Shown: positions 12,851 through 23,867 of the stretch, one piece after another
Layout: the number at the start of each line of letters is the position of its first letter
Position numbering within the stretch: position 1 is the first letter of the stretch
Source of the DNA: Pisolithus tinctorius
Lineage: Eukaryota; Basidiomycota; Agaricomycetes; Boletales; Pisolithaceae
DNA: 64,000 nt
Assembly (NCBI GenBank): GCA_024663395.1
Contig: JANFAH010000028.1
Span: 1 to 64,000, forward strand
Reading direction: 5' to 3'
The notes under the pieces: model-generated
The model's database searches: none
Seen by the model: only the letters and a program-made list of their open reading frames with translations
What the model was told of the DNA's origin: nothing
Position numbers and translations under genes: made by a program

Positions 12851-14949
12851 CACAGTTGGCTTGCCCACTATTGATCTCTATTGCAAGAATGCTCTGTTTG
12901 TCTGGGGTCAGGCCCAGCAAGATGCATTTGACACCTTGAAACTTGCTGTCTTATCTGCTCCTGCCCTTTGCCCCATTGACTACTCATCTGACCTGCCAGT
13001 CATTCTTTCTGTTGATACCAGTAATGTTGCCATTGGATTCATTCTGTCTCAGTATGATGATGAAGGTTGTAAATGTCCTGCTCATTATGGATTGCCCCCA
13101 TCAACAAACATGAATCTCACTACAGTCAGCCTAAGCTTGAGCTCTATGGTCTTTTCAGAGCACTTCATCACTACCATCTATATCTCTACAGTGTTCATCA
13201 TCTATGGGTAGAGGTTGATGTGAAGCACATCAAAGGTATACTCAATGATCCAGATCTTCAGCCTAATGTGACCATCAATCACTGGATTGAGGGTATCCTA
13301 CTCCTTGACTTTAAGCTTGTTCATGTCCCTGCTATTTGACATCAAGCCCCAGATGCACTTTCTAGATGTCAGCCCACTGAAGAGGACTATGAAGAAGGCA
13401 AGGCCAATGCGAAGAAGCTGATGAGTGGTTGGAGAGTATTCTTTTCACAGATGCCCATCCCATTCCATACAATGTCATGACCCTCCCATCCTTCCTGTCC
13501 AATGATACATCCAAGGATGTCCTTTTATGTAGAGTCCTCCACTTCCTTTGAACCACAGGACTACCACCATTCCCTTCCAATACTGCTTGCAAGTGTTTCA
13601 TTCACAGATCCTCCAGCTCTTCCTTTGTGGAGACCAGCTCTTTAAATGTTGAGGTCCCCATCCTCCAGCTAAGGTCATCTTCAACCCAGATCTCTGTGCA
13701 CAGATCCTCAGTCATGCTCATGAAGAACTCAGTCATCATGGAGTCTTTGGAGTCTTTCAGACCATCAGACAGCACTTTTATTGGCCTCAGCTCTATCAAG
13801 ATGTCACCCATCATGTCCATTCCTGCCATGAATGCCAGATCCAAAGCACTCATAAGGCAGAGGTTCCCATCACCACTTCCACTTCCCCTAGAATCTTCAT
13901 GAAGGTTTAATTGACATCATGCTCATGCCCAAAGCTTGTGGATATTGCTATCTTGTTGCAGCTTGAGATGATCTTTCCCTCACTGCAGAAGGTTGTGCTC
14001 TTTGACATGCTAATGCAGACAGTCTTGCTAAGTTCTTCTGGGAAGAGGCCTTCTGTTGTTATGGCATTATTGCACAGGTTGTCACTGATAATGGCAGCAA
14101 GGTCAAGGGTGCCTTTGAGAAACTCATGAAGCACTATTCCATTCCACAGATTCACATCTCCCCATATAATTCAAAAGTGAATGGAGTTGTAGAGCATGGA
14201 CACTTTGTTATCAGAGAAGCTATCATCAAGGCTTGCAAGGGAGACCTTTCACTCTGCTCATCCAAGGTCCATCATGCTTTCTTCACAGACAAGGTTACTA
14301 CTCATCACTCCATGTAAGTGAACAAACTATGTAGTTTGTTGGACTATGCTGACTGCCCTCAGACAATGAAAACAGCATCTCAAGCTGAACTAGCATGCCT
14401 TCCAGCTGAATCAGAGTCTCCTAGCTGCCAGGACAACCAGCTGAAAACACCATGACAAGCATCCACTGCACCACTGCCCTGGCATGCATGAACCCCATAT
14501 TTGGACACTATCAAGAAGATCAAACAAACCCAAGCAGTTTCATGAAGAACCCACCTCATTGGCATATCTCATGAGGTAAGTAAGGAAATATACAACTTGA
14601 TATGAATAGCTCACCATCAATAGCCTATTGATGATGAAGAGTTCTGATCTACTGCTTCAGAACCTGAGGTATCACAAGCAAATAACAGAGATCCTGTATC
14701 AATGGCAGAGGTGATTGCCAAGGGGGTTGAAGCTGCACTTTGGAAAGTACTTGGTGATGGTGCTATCATATGCCATGAACAGGGCAGTCATGGCAGTCAC
14801 CTCAAAAACAAACAGAAGTGGATAAAGAAGTGGAGATAGAGAAGGCTACAGAGCCATGAGGACATCATGATCTTATACTGGTAAGTGACATATTGCTCAT
14901 TCTGTTCATGTGCTAAACCAGCTGTGATAGAGTGAAGTCCATCACTTCT

Positions 14950-15830
14950 TCAAGGAAAAACTCAAAATAAGTCAGGACCATGAATTTATTTTGAACAAAA
15001 TGCCCCCCCCCAATGATGTCCATGCATATGAACACAAGGACAGTCCACCACCTGACACATACTCACCAACTTTTGACCTCACACAGGGCTATTCCTTGCC
15101 ATGGAATTCTTTCATCATTGACCACCTTCTCAACAAATTTCAGAGATGAGGTGATGAAGAACACTGGCCTGTAATGAAGTCCAATGATTACATGTTGGAA
15201 ATCCTACATGAACACTACAAACATCTATGCATGACATGGTGGAAAGCTCAGCCATGTATTACAACAAAGGGCACAGTAGAAACTTCTGCTGAGATTGAAG
15301 AATGCTTGGTAATGGAACAAACCTGGGTACTCAAAGAGAGCAGACAGACCACTTGACAAAAAATGTAGGGCATTAATTTTGCTGTCATACTGGTAACTCA
15401 ACCTGTTTTAGAAATATCAATGTCAATGTGCTGTTCTTGAACATATCATTGCTCTCAAGAAAGACTCCATGAATGGCAAAGGTGATCTCCATACTTGGCA
15501 ATGGCTCCTGCAGCTGATCCACACACTGGGCAAGCATGGGATGAGTTCCAAGGACAGCAACATTGACAATAATGTCATGACTATCCTCCAAGCTAAGAAT
15601 ATAGCATGGCAACACCATGTTGAACAGGAACTTGATATTATTGACCTCCAGAGACTTATCAACAATGTTGTTTTTGCACCCCAAGGATCAAAGCCTATTG
15701 AGAGGATTTGTGCACCTGGAAACCCCCAAACTTTGTGCACTCCAGTCCTGGGCTTACCACAGTCTATCTATGATTCCATTTGGCTTGCTGGGCTTAGTCA
15801 CTGTGAAAGGACTGCCTGAAAGTATCAGAG
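14950..15830 (+). pseudogene. Relic of conserved multicopy Agaricomycete protein
   Basis: The strongest part is at 15469-15800. There LGKHGMSSKDS, VEQELDIIDLQRLINN, FAPQGSKPIERICAPGNP and GLPQSIYDSIWLAGL follow each other in order. This motif chain occurs in a protein family that is repeated many times in Agaricomycete genomes and has no assigned function; it is often next to transposons. Weaker upstream pieces are at 15060-15356. Reading frames change and CpG is absent, so the copy is dead. The family assignment is from memory of its motif order and could not be checked here. Confidence 0.5.
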
Positions 15831-17030
15831 GAACCATTTCCATGGATGGAGATAGCCATTGCCTGATACCAGATACCCAATGTGGTGTATGTACATACAA
15901 ATAGATACTAAGAACATCTACATGAAAATAGATGATCACACTGGGTGATTGTTGTGTGACCACAGGGCAATCATTGGGTGATGAACAGGTGACTGTCAGG
16001 TGATTAGTACAGGCCATGGCAAAACTTCAAGTGTAGGCATGTGTAGGAACACTAATTCTAGACTTGAAGTAAAATTTGCTACTGGAATTTTGGCTGTACT
16101 TCATGTATTGTCAGTTATGTCAATTAGGACAGAACTTAAAGTTTCACTCTGTGCTGTACATGTTGACATAACTTCCTATCTTGGACAACATCTGCTATTC
16201 AACCATACTTATTGTTTACACAATGATTAGATGTTTGCTCTGACTTCAAACCTGAGCAAACATGTAGAAAAGGAGCTAAACTTCAAGTATGGATTTTCTT
16301 CAGTATGCCATCACAAACTCTAAGTGTGAGATTGACATATTGTATTACATATAACAGGGTACTATATAGTGGAAAACTCACTGTATTATTTTCTTGTTGA
16401 CAAATCATTCAGTAGACCACTGGGGAGCATCTTATAGCATTTTATGTGTTCCCAAGGACTACATCCCTTGTGTAGCATAAAGTTCCAAAATCATCCCAAT
16501 GAGCTGTCATTTTCATTTAGGTATTCTGTCACCAATTGTTATCCAAATATTATGTAATATGGCTTGTGAGAAAGCCATGACCAGCTGCTTTGATCCATCC
16601 AAAAACACCTTGGACTAGATGATGATAGTTCACAGTCTGCACTGTGATTAATGAAAAACCTGCAAACATTGGGACAATTTTGTGAGCCACTGTATGGGGT
16701 GGTTGCTCAGTGTGTAGACATGATGATGGATGGAAGTTGAGGGAGAACAGCACAACCAACTCACCTTTTAAAACCCTGAGTAACATGTGTCTTCTGCCAA
16801 TAACTGCCAACCTCATGAACCTTCAGGCAGGTCTTGAGGGCTCAACCCTAAGAGGCAGATACTGTCATATGCCAAACAAGTCAGCACCCTGGTCCTTGAC
16901 AGTGGAATGCTGATACTGGACTGACTATTGATGGTAGTTAGGTTTCCTTCTTATCTTTTCAGTTAGACATTTGCACTGTCCTCACTTGTGCTGAGGCAGT
17001 GTCAGTCATTCAGTCCTTGGCCTTAGCCAG

Positions 17031-17483
17031 TGTTACGCTCGACCGAAGTCAAGGCGTAGGGAGAGCTCGAATCGCAGACTAAGGTTTCTACTGAGCAATG
17101 GCTGCAGTAACCTCTGTAAACGACAGAGGATTTAGGGCAATGCCGGTAAGAGTGGTCCTTGTAAGGGACACTGAGGGCGAAGTTCTGAGAACACTGCGTA
17201 TGATTGAGCAGCTCAAGTCTGGCTTTCCAGGACTTGAGTCAGCAGTTTAAATACTACAGAGGAGAGGACCATGAGGCATCCGCATGTACCCGAGGTAACT
17301 ACGCCATTGGTTGAACAATGACGACACATGTCCTAGGCATGTAACAAGCTAGCAACGCTAGTGGTGGGAATAGAGAGCTGTCGGATCAGAGAGAAGATGG
17401 CTCTAAAAGGAAGATGAGTCCAACAGATCAAAAGTAAGGTAATTGTACAACAGAAAAGGAAAAGCTAGGGGCGAAATGTAACA
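17031..17483 (-). repeat. 3' LTR of the gypsy element
   Basis: The repeat is 453 bp, starts TGTTACGCTC and ends GCGAAATGTAACA on the plus strand. It pairs with 23409-23862. All 22 nucleotide differences between the two fall at 17 dinucleotide sites that are CG in one copy, or TG in one and CA in the other. The only other difference is a single-base indel. Confidence 0.95.
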
Positions 17484-17497
17484 TTACCCCCTTTCTA
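17484..17497 (-). other. Polypurine tract of the gypsy element
   Basis: On the minus strand TAGAAAGGGGGTAA stands directly before the 3' LTR start. This is the expected position and composition of the plus-strand primer for reverse transcription. Confidence 0.75.
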
Positions 17498-17520
17498 AGC
17501 ATTGAAGTCCCCGACTTCAA

Positions 17521-19830
17521 CTACTCTCTGTAAGGTTCTCCGGTCATGTTACTGATGGCGGAGTCGTCAAAATCAAAATCATTGTTGTATAAGTCGTTAT
17601 CCTCGCTCCCGACGAGGGTACGATCATCTACCAAGGCGGGGGTAGCTATCCTGTCCTGTAAAGGACAATGAGGGCATATGGAGGGACACTGGGCTTGAGT
17701 ATGCCCAGGACGAGTGGCATGGCAAAGGGGACATTCATACAGTCCACAATTGACGCGGATATGGCCTAGACGGCGGCAGACATAACACGCTTGATGATAG
17801 TGTGGATTGGACGGAGTAAGGGGTCTATCGAACTCTGTCATGGCATTCAGCACAGGAGTCGGTGGCAACTGTGCAAGGGTTTCGACGATGTTTAACGTGT
17901 AGTCGAGTTCAGCATGGGAGATGCCAAAGGCCGTCTCAGGGTCTACTTCAGACAGAGAGTCGTGAGACTTGCAGGGTTGAGGGTTAGGGCCTGACAAGCA
18001 GCAGGCACAAGGTCTATTGGCTCTTCGGAGAGAGCAGGAAGAGTGGGAGGACGACGATGGTGATGATGCTGGAGGGGAGGATGACACGGAGGAAACCAGA
18101 GGAGAGGTTGCAGTCGAGGGTCTTCTAGACCCAGGAGGAGGGGGAGCGATCAACGTAGGGTGTTGACGGACATTGAAAATGAGGTCTGCGCCTCCAAGGA
18201 CATTGAAAAGTCTAAGTAAAAGGGGAACCTGTTGGACAGTGATTTCATTCAGGATGGTACAGGCAGGGGACAGAAGGGGGTTCTGGCGGTTGACATAACG
18301 GAAAAGTTCCTCAAGCTGAAGGGCTTGGATGGTAGTGTGATATATGAGGTTGAGTGGAGAGTCCTCGTCCACCTCATGGTAAACGGTGCTGACAACAGCG
18401 GGGTCAGCAATGAAGAGTCGGTAGGAGGCGATCATCTGATCGCTAGCGGGCTGTTGTTGTCGACGAGCAAATGGAGTGTGACGGTGAGAGGGTTCACGAG
18501 GGTAGGTGTAATGACGAGGAGGCATTTCAAGAGTGATGTTTCTGACAGTATGAGTGGAAAGTCGAGTGGGTTGTTTCTGGAGGGAGAAGTCTCTGGGGAA
18601 CCGTTTCTTATAGGCAGAGAGCGTATTATCCACATGTTCAAGGTGTGACTCTTTTTGCCACAAGTTTTCAGAAGAAGGGTAGCCTTTCCACTTGATTAAA
18701 AAGGCGTGTCTGCAGCCAGACTTCTTGTGGCCGACTATCGCCTCAACCTTGTACTCTTCCTCCTCATTGATAAGGTCAGGTGGAGGAGCTGGGAAGTTCG
18801 GTCCATGAACGTCATTTTCGTGATAGGGCGATAAGAGAGAAGTGTGGAAAACATTATGGATCTTCCATCGCGCAGGGATTGCAAGGCGATACGTAATCGG
18901 AGATAGGACATCGGAGATTGTGAAGGGTCCTTCTCATTTGGGTGCGAGCTTCCTATTCTCATAGGAACATTTCAAATTTCGTGCTTCCAGCCACACCTTA
19001 TCACCTTTCTGGAATGGGGTGAAGGGTCGCGACGAGCGGTCTTTCATAGTTTTTCTGGCTAGATCATGGGCCGCAAGGGCTTCTTCTCTAGCTTTTCGGA
19101 GTTCCTCGAGTCTAGACTCGGTGGCGGGAAGGTGGGTTTCCGTGATCAGGGATGGAAGGGGTTTCGGTTCATATCCATACATGAGGTAGAACGGAGATTG
19201 ATGAGTGACGGAGTGTGGGCGATGGTTATGCGTGAACTCAGCCATTGGTAGGTTGTTCACCCATGAGGTGGGGTCATTTTGGCAAAAGATGCAGAGATAG
19301 GTCTCCACTTCTTGGTTTACGCATTCTGTTTCTCCATCAGTTTGTGGGTGATACACCGTTGACAAGGCGAGGGAGTATCCCAAAAGGGATGCAAGTTCTT
19401 TAGCAAACACAGAAGCAAATTGAGGACCTTGATCAGATATGATTTTGTCATACAACCCGAAGTGGGAGTAGACCCTTTTGAAAAACAGTGCTGCGATGTC
19501 AGCAGCAGAGGCGGTTTTCTTTGTGGGTGACAAAATTACCCCCTTTGTAAGCCCATGGTCTACCACAACCAAGAGGGAATCATAACCATTAGACACAGGT
19601 AGGTCAGTGACTAGATTGCAAGAGATCTGTTGGAAGGGACGGGTCGAGGTGGAGGCAATAGGCGTAAGGGGTGGTGTCGTGGGGTGAGTATTTACTTTAT
19701 TTTGCTGGCACACAGTACAGCCTTCAACGTATTTTCGGACAAAGGATGTGAGTCCAGGCCACCAAAACTTGGAAGAAACGAGTTGTTGGGTTTTCAGGAC
19801 ACTGGGGTGGCCGGCGGAGGGTGGTCATGA
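17521..19830 (-). pseudogene. gypsy integrase, chromodomain and zinc-knuckle 3' ORF
   Basis: From 19830 downward the segment first carries the zinc-binding region (CTVCQQNK near 19700). The integrase core follows, with ISDQGPQF, STVYHPQTDGETE and HNHRPHSVTHQ. The first catalytic Asp is replaced in ISCNLVTDLP (codon 19615-19617, AAT), a change that fits CpG to CpA. One frame then runs on through TYRLAIPARWKIHNVFHTSL and a chromodomain (EYKVEAIVGHKKSGC, LIKWKGYPSSENLW; about 18770-18620). The only interruption is a TGA at 18934-18936 in place of an expected CGA. Without a stop it continues into about 300 further residues, with CYVCRRLGHIRVNC and CPLCHATRPGHTQAQC, two CCHC knuckles. The chromodomain points to targeting of histone marks. 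The role of the 3' knuckle part is unknown. Confidence 0.85.
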
Positions 19831-19994
19831 TGGTTGGACACGACAGTCCGACGGAGGATAGGGTCATCGGGGATATACACCTGGTCTTTGTAAAGTAACA
19901 CTCCACTGTCAAATCTCCAATCAGTGAGGTGGGATTTAAATGGGAGTGGCATGTCGACGTTTTCAATGGTGCGAAGTGCCGTTTGGACCATGGG

Positions 19995-21370
19995 GTCTTT
20001 CATGGAGGATGATGCGACTTTCTGAGTGAGATTGGTGTCAATAAGATTGACGAATAAGGTTTGTGGAAGGAGGGTAACTCCTTTGTTATCTTCGTCATCA
20101 TCAGGGATGTGATCAGGTCGGGGGAGAGTGCATCCGGTGCGGCCAGGTCTTTGCCTGGGACATGTTCTAACTGCAGATCGAAGTCTGCGAGGTCGAGGAG
20201 CCAGCGAGCTTGACAACAATTTAAATTCTGAGGGGCCTTGAAGTACGTCAGGTTATTATGGTCTGTGAAGACCTTAACCAGGAACGGGGATCCATGGAGA
20301 TAATGTCTCCAGGATTTCAATGCTCGGATAACTCCAAGTAACTCTCTGTCATAGATGTCGTAGTTTCGCTCTGCAGGGTTAAACGACTGGGATAGAAAGG
20401 CACAGGGTTGCCACTGTCCATTTGAATCTTCTTGAAGGAGGATACCTCCTGTTGCATACTTAGACGCATCTGTTGTGATTGCAAACGGTCGAGAGATGTC
20501 TGGCATTCGGAGTGTAGGTTGCGCCATGAAGATTCTTTTGAGAAGATCAAAGGCGTCTTGGCATTTCTTAGACCAACTCCAATCGACTGTTTTCTTAGTG
20601 AGGTCGATGAGTGGTCGTGCAATGTCCAAGTAGTAGGGGACAAATCTTCTGTAAAAGTTTGCGAATCCTAAAAAGGATCGCACATCCTTGACCTTCTTTG
20701 GGACAGGCCAGTTGGCAATGCCCTGGACTTTGACAGGGTCCATGGCGACGGTGTTCTCCTTGATGATCATCCCGAGGTATTCGACCTCGGTCAGATCAAA
20801 GTGACATTTTTCTAACTTTAAGGGAAGGGAGAGTTCCCTCATTCGTTCGAGAACGCGACAGGTTCTTCGTTTATGTTCTTCGGGGTCATTTGAAAAGATA
20901 AGGAGGTCATCCATGTAGACAACCAACCAACCTTCGGCGATCATGTCTCTGAAAGAGTCGTTCATGAATCGCTGGAAGGTGGCAGGGGAGTTACAGAGAC
21001 CGAAGAACATAATGGTGGGTTCGAAAAGTCCTTTATGCGTGATAAACGCTGCTTTCCATTGATCTCCTTCCTTGATGCAGACGTTGTTGTAGCCAGACCT
21101 GACATCCATCTTTGTGAAGATGGAGGCTCCCTTTAGTTTGTCTACAAGGTCCGAAATGAGGGGAAGGGGATATGCATCCTTCACCATATTCTTGTTCAGA
21201 TACCTGTAGTCTTGGCAGGGTCGCAGGGAGCCATCCTTTTTTCCTACGAGGAAGAAGGGGGCGGCTTGGGGAGACTTCGAGGGGCGGATCTTTCCTTCTC
21301 GAAGGTTTTCTTCGATAAACTTTTCTGCGGACTCTCGCTCAGAGGGAGAGAGAGGGTATGCCTTGGCCAC
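19995..21370 (-). pseudogene. gypsy reverse transcriptase and RNase H
   Basis: One long open frame covers RT and RNase H. It shows the entry motif [20 protein letters not shown], the palm motif [10 protein letters not shown] (near 20910), [10 protein letters not shown], and RNase H blocks [29 protein letters not shown] and [10 protein letters not shown]. The polymerase active site YMDD is intact. Near 20125 the frame shifts: the text [11 protein letters not shown] continues as [12 protein letters not shown] in another frame, which leads on toward the integrase. CpG content is still high, so this is a young copy in early decay. Confidence 0.9.
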
Positions 21371-21522
21371 CTTGGGGACGAAGTCCTCTACAAGGTTTAT
21401 GGCATGGTTGTATGGTCATGATGGAGGTAAAACCCCATCAGATGGTTTCTCGAAAACCGAGGCGAAGTCCTTGTGTTCTTCAGGGAGGACAGCCTTCAGT
21501 TTCTTCTTATGTTCTTCTTGGG

Positions 21523-22115
21523 CTAGCTCTGTAGCCATGGTGATTTTCGGAGAAGGCTATTATTGGGGTTAACCTTCTTGGCTTCCTCAACGAGTTTCCC
21601 AACCAACATGACGAAGTGTGCTCGGATGGTTTCATCTTCTGGTTCTTCATAATCCATGAACTTGTTTATTCCTTTCTTTTCAGCAGGGGACACAAGGTTC
21701 ACGGTGGGTTCTTCAATGGCAACGGAAGAGATGTTGTGTCTTAACTCTTTTGACCTGTCAGTTTTCTCATCGATAGAGAGAGTGCCCATCCTCCAGTCCA
21801 CGACAGGATTGTTTTCCTGAAGCCAGGGGAGACCTAGAATAACGTTTTCCATTCCACAGTTGATGACATGGAAAAAGGACTGGTGAACGAGTCCTTTAAC
21901 CTTGAAGTAGAGAGTGGCGGAAAATAATATTCTTCCCTTTGAGTTCTGGGTTCCATCAGCGTTTTTGGCGAGGATGGGTTCAGCGAGGCGCTGAGTGGGG
22001 ATTGGTGCTTTCGCACAAAACCCCAGTCGATGCAAGAAATTTCTGCTCCGGAGTCAACCAGAGCAGTAGTGTTGACGACTTTCAGGTAGTTTCTGATGTG
22101 TAGAGGGAAATGGGA
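21523..22115 (-). pseudogene. gypsy aspartic protease region
   Basis: ALVDSGAEISC near 22065 is the aspartic protease active-site motif (D-S-G). A frame change close to 22020 separates it from the downstream part, where FHVINCGMENVILGLPWLQE is the usual flap/ILG(L/M)PWL region. The piece lies between gag and reverse transcriptase, as in other Ty3/gypsy elements. Confidence 0.8.
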
Positions 22116-22217
22116 TCTGCATAGTACGTTCTGGTGTAGACATTACAAGTACAGGTGCAACAGAAACTAAACTGTCCTTAGTTTGGGGAACATCTGGCAT
22201 CAATGCAGAGTTCCCAT

Positions 22218-23116
22218 TCAAAAATCCTTCCAAGAGCTAGTGATGTTGACCAGAGCAATGGATGGACCAGCGACTTTTTCTTCATCGTCACTTTCTTCTA
22301 CTTCCACAATTTTGCAGATTTCTTGACTTTCTTCTGGGGAGTTTTCCCCTTGTCTGGACATTCCCGAGAGGTGTCCTTTGTTTCCACAACCGAAACATCT
22401 TCCTTCTTTGATGTGACGGTCTCGTTCTTCTTTGGAGAGTCTCACTCCATCCACGTCCATGGCGTTTGGATCTTTTTCTTCAGCAAAATTGTTCCTAGGG
22501 TGGAACATTTTCTTTTCTTTTCTTCCCGAGATTTCATTGACTTTTCTCCACTTGGCGTCAAACTTCTGCACTTGGGTGTACCACCCTTCAATCTTAGTGG
22601 GGTGGTCTCCATCATGTGGATTCGGTTCGCGATGAAAGGTTTGAGTCCTTGTGAGAAGAACTCGATCAAGGCGACGTCTTCCATGATGGTAGAGTTGGTG
22701 GCGGCAGTTCGGAAATCAGTGATATATTGTTCGACCGATTCTTTCTGCTTTAGGGTACGTAGCTTGGCGATGGCAGTACCCGCGGTATCTGCGGAGGTGA
22801 AAGATTCTTTGAAACTTTTTGTAAAATCGGCAAAGGTGCCGAAGTTCGGGGGGGTCTTTTCCAGAGATACCTTCTGGAAGGTGGCAGCCCAGGAACAGGC
22901 GACACCCTTCTTCATGTACAACAGTGCATAAACGACCTTTTTGGTGTCGGTGTTGTACAGTTCTTCGTTTACCAAAAGATAGGTCTGTATGGAGTACAGC
23001 CAACTCATGGCATTCTTCTGGTCTCCATCAAATTCAGAGGGAGCACCAATCTTCAATTCTGTGGGTTTGACTCCAGTAGTGGCAGTTGCTCCCTTCGACG
23101 ATGAACTGGACATCAT
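22218..23116 (-). pseudogene. gypsy gag (frameshifted)
   Basis: From 23116 the frame reads a typical retrotransposon gag: low-complexity start, KIGAPSEFDGDQKNAMSWL, then KESVEQYITDFRTAA and FFSQGLKPFIANRI. Near 22580 it shifts to a second frame that carries the nucleocapsid part with EGRCFGCGNKGHLS (CCHC knuckle). The last Cys of that knuckle lies in yet another frame, so a further indel sits near 22365. The 5' leader to the LTR (23117-23408) also contains a short acidic coding-like stretch out of frame with the main gag. Confidence 0.8.
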
Positions 23117-23408
23117 ATTCAGTGGTGGGGTCAGGGTGTAGGAAGTGTGGTGGGTACTGGTGGGATTGGAGTACCGAGTGATGCGAGGGATTGGGTGAAG
23201 AGGTTCGAGAGGATTCCAGAGGTGAAGCCTCTATCCAGTTGTTCGGGTTCGTTGGAGGAGGTGTCTGTGACAGTGCTCTCCTGTTCTTCGTCAGATGACG
23301 ATTCTTCGCGAGTGGGTCACAACAGCGCCCAACGTTGGTTATTTCGGGGGTTCATGGTGGTGCACTAAGCAGTGACCATTTCGGCCAAAGGCTGTAGACT
23401 TGAGCTTT

Positions 23409-23862
23409 TGTTACACTCGACCAAAGTCAAGGCATAGGGAGAGCTCAAATCGCAGACTAAGGTTTCTACTGAGCAATGGCTGCAGTAACCTCTGTAAATG
23501 ACAGAGGATTTTAGGGCAACACCGGTAAGAGTGGTCCTTGTAAGGGACACTGAGGGCGAAGTTCTGAGAACGCTGCGTATGATTGAGCAGCTCAAGTCTG
23601 GCTTTCCAGGACTTGAGTCAGCGGTTTAAATACTACAGAGGAGAGGACCATGAGGTGTCCACATGTACCCGAGGTAACTATGCCATTGGTTGAACAATGA
23701 CGACACATGTCCTAGGCATGTAATGAGCTAGCAACGCTAGTGGTGGGAATAGAGAGCCATCGGATCAGAGAGAAGACAGCTCTAAAAGGAAGATGAGTCC
23801 AACGGATCAAAAGTAAGGTAATCGTACAACAGAAAAGGAAAAGCTAGGGGCGAAACGTAACA
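23409..23862 (-). repeat. 5' LTR of the gypsy element
   Basis: The repeat is 454 bp, from TGTTACACTC to GCGAAACGTAACA in plus orientation. It pairs with 17031-17483 and is followed by the target duplication GCCAG. Confidence 0.95.
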
Positions 23863-23867
23863 GCCAG

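Larger units (their letters stand above)
10380..14330 (+). mobile_element. Ty3/gypsy relic, CpG-depleted, split by insertion
   Basis: Reverse transcriptase signatures run from about 10490 (EPFAGQQCYIFDLF) through FINDLPIKGPATCYEDADG near 10705, VDVHRVMHWFTHAGG near 10835 and INWPTLTIPKDVCLLLGLC near 10990. The frame then stops at about 11027. It resumes near 12855 with the RT thumb and RNase H part (WGQAQQDAFDTLKLA, VDTSNVAIGFILSQ, YSQPKLELYGLF). Integrase pieces follow near 13740-14320, including CHECQ, SPYNSKVNGVVEHGHF and IREAIIKACKGD. This is the usual pol order of an Agaricomycete gypsy family. Frames shift several times and stop codons are common. The 1.8-kb interruption at 11027-12850 is later material. 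LTRs of this copy were not identified. Confidence 0.8.
9041..17025. other. CpG-depleted block of old transposon relics
   Basis: The dinucleotide CG almost disappears between about 9041 and 17030. I found isolated examples near 11269 and 13409 and very few others, while the DNA on the left and the inserted gypsy element on the right are CpG-rich. Base composition is otherwise rich in TG and CA, the products of CpG decay. The block holds relics of a Ty3/gypsy element (10380-14330) and of a conserved multicopy protein (14950-15830). In 9041-10380 and 15830-17025 I see no recognisable gene. Confidence 0.85.
17026..23867 (-). mobile_element. Near-complete Ty3/gypsy chromovirus with TSD GCCAG
   Basis: Two LTRs in the same orientation (17031-17483 and 23409-23862) begin TGTTAC and end GTAACA. 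They are flanked by the 5-bp target duplication GCCAG at 17026-17030 and 23863-23867. Reading on the minus strand, the internal order is gag, aspartic protease, reverse transcriptase/RNase H, integrase, chromodomain, and an extra 3' part with zinc knuckles. A polypurine tract sits next to the 3' LTR. The element landed in the CpG-depleted block, so 9041-17030 and 23863-27083 were one block before. It is dead: gag, protease and the pol junctions have frameshifts, and the integrase has lost its first catalytic Asp. Confidence 0.95.

Noticed and set aside
22203..22931. A 242-codon open frame on the plus strand
   Set aside because: It is antisense to the gypsy gag and has no motif of its own.
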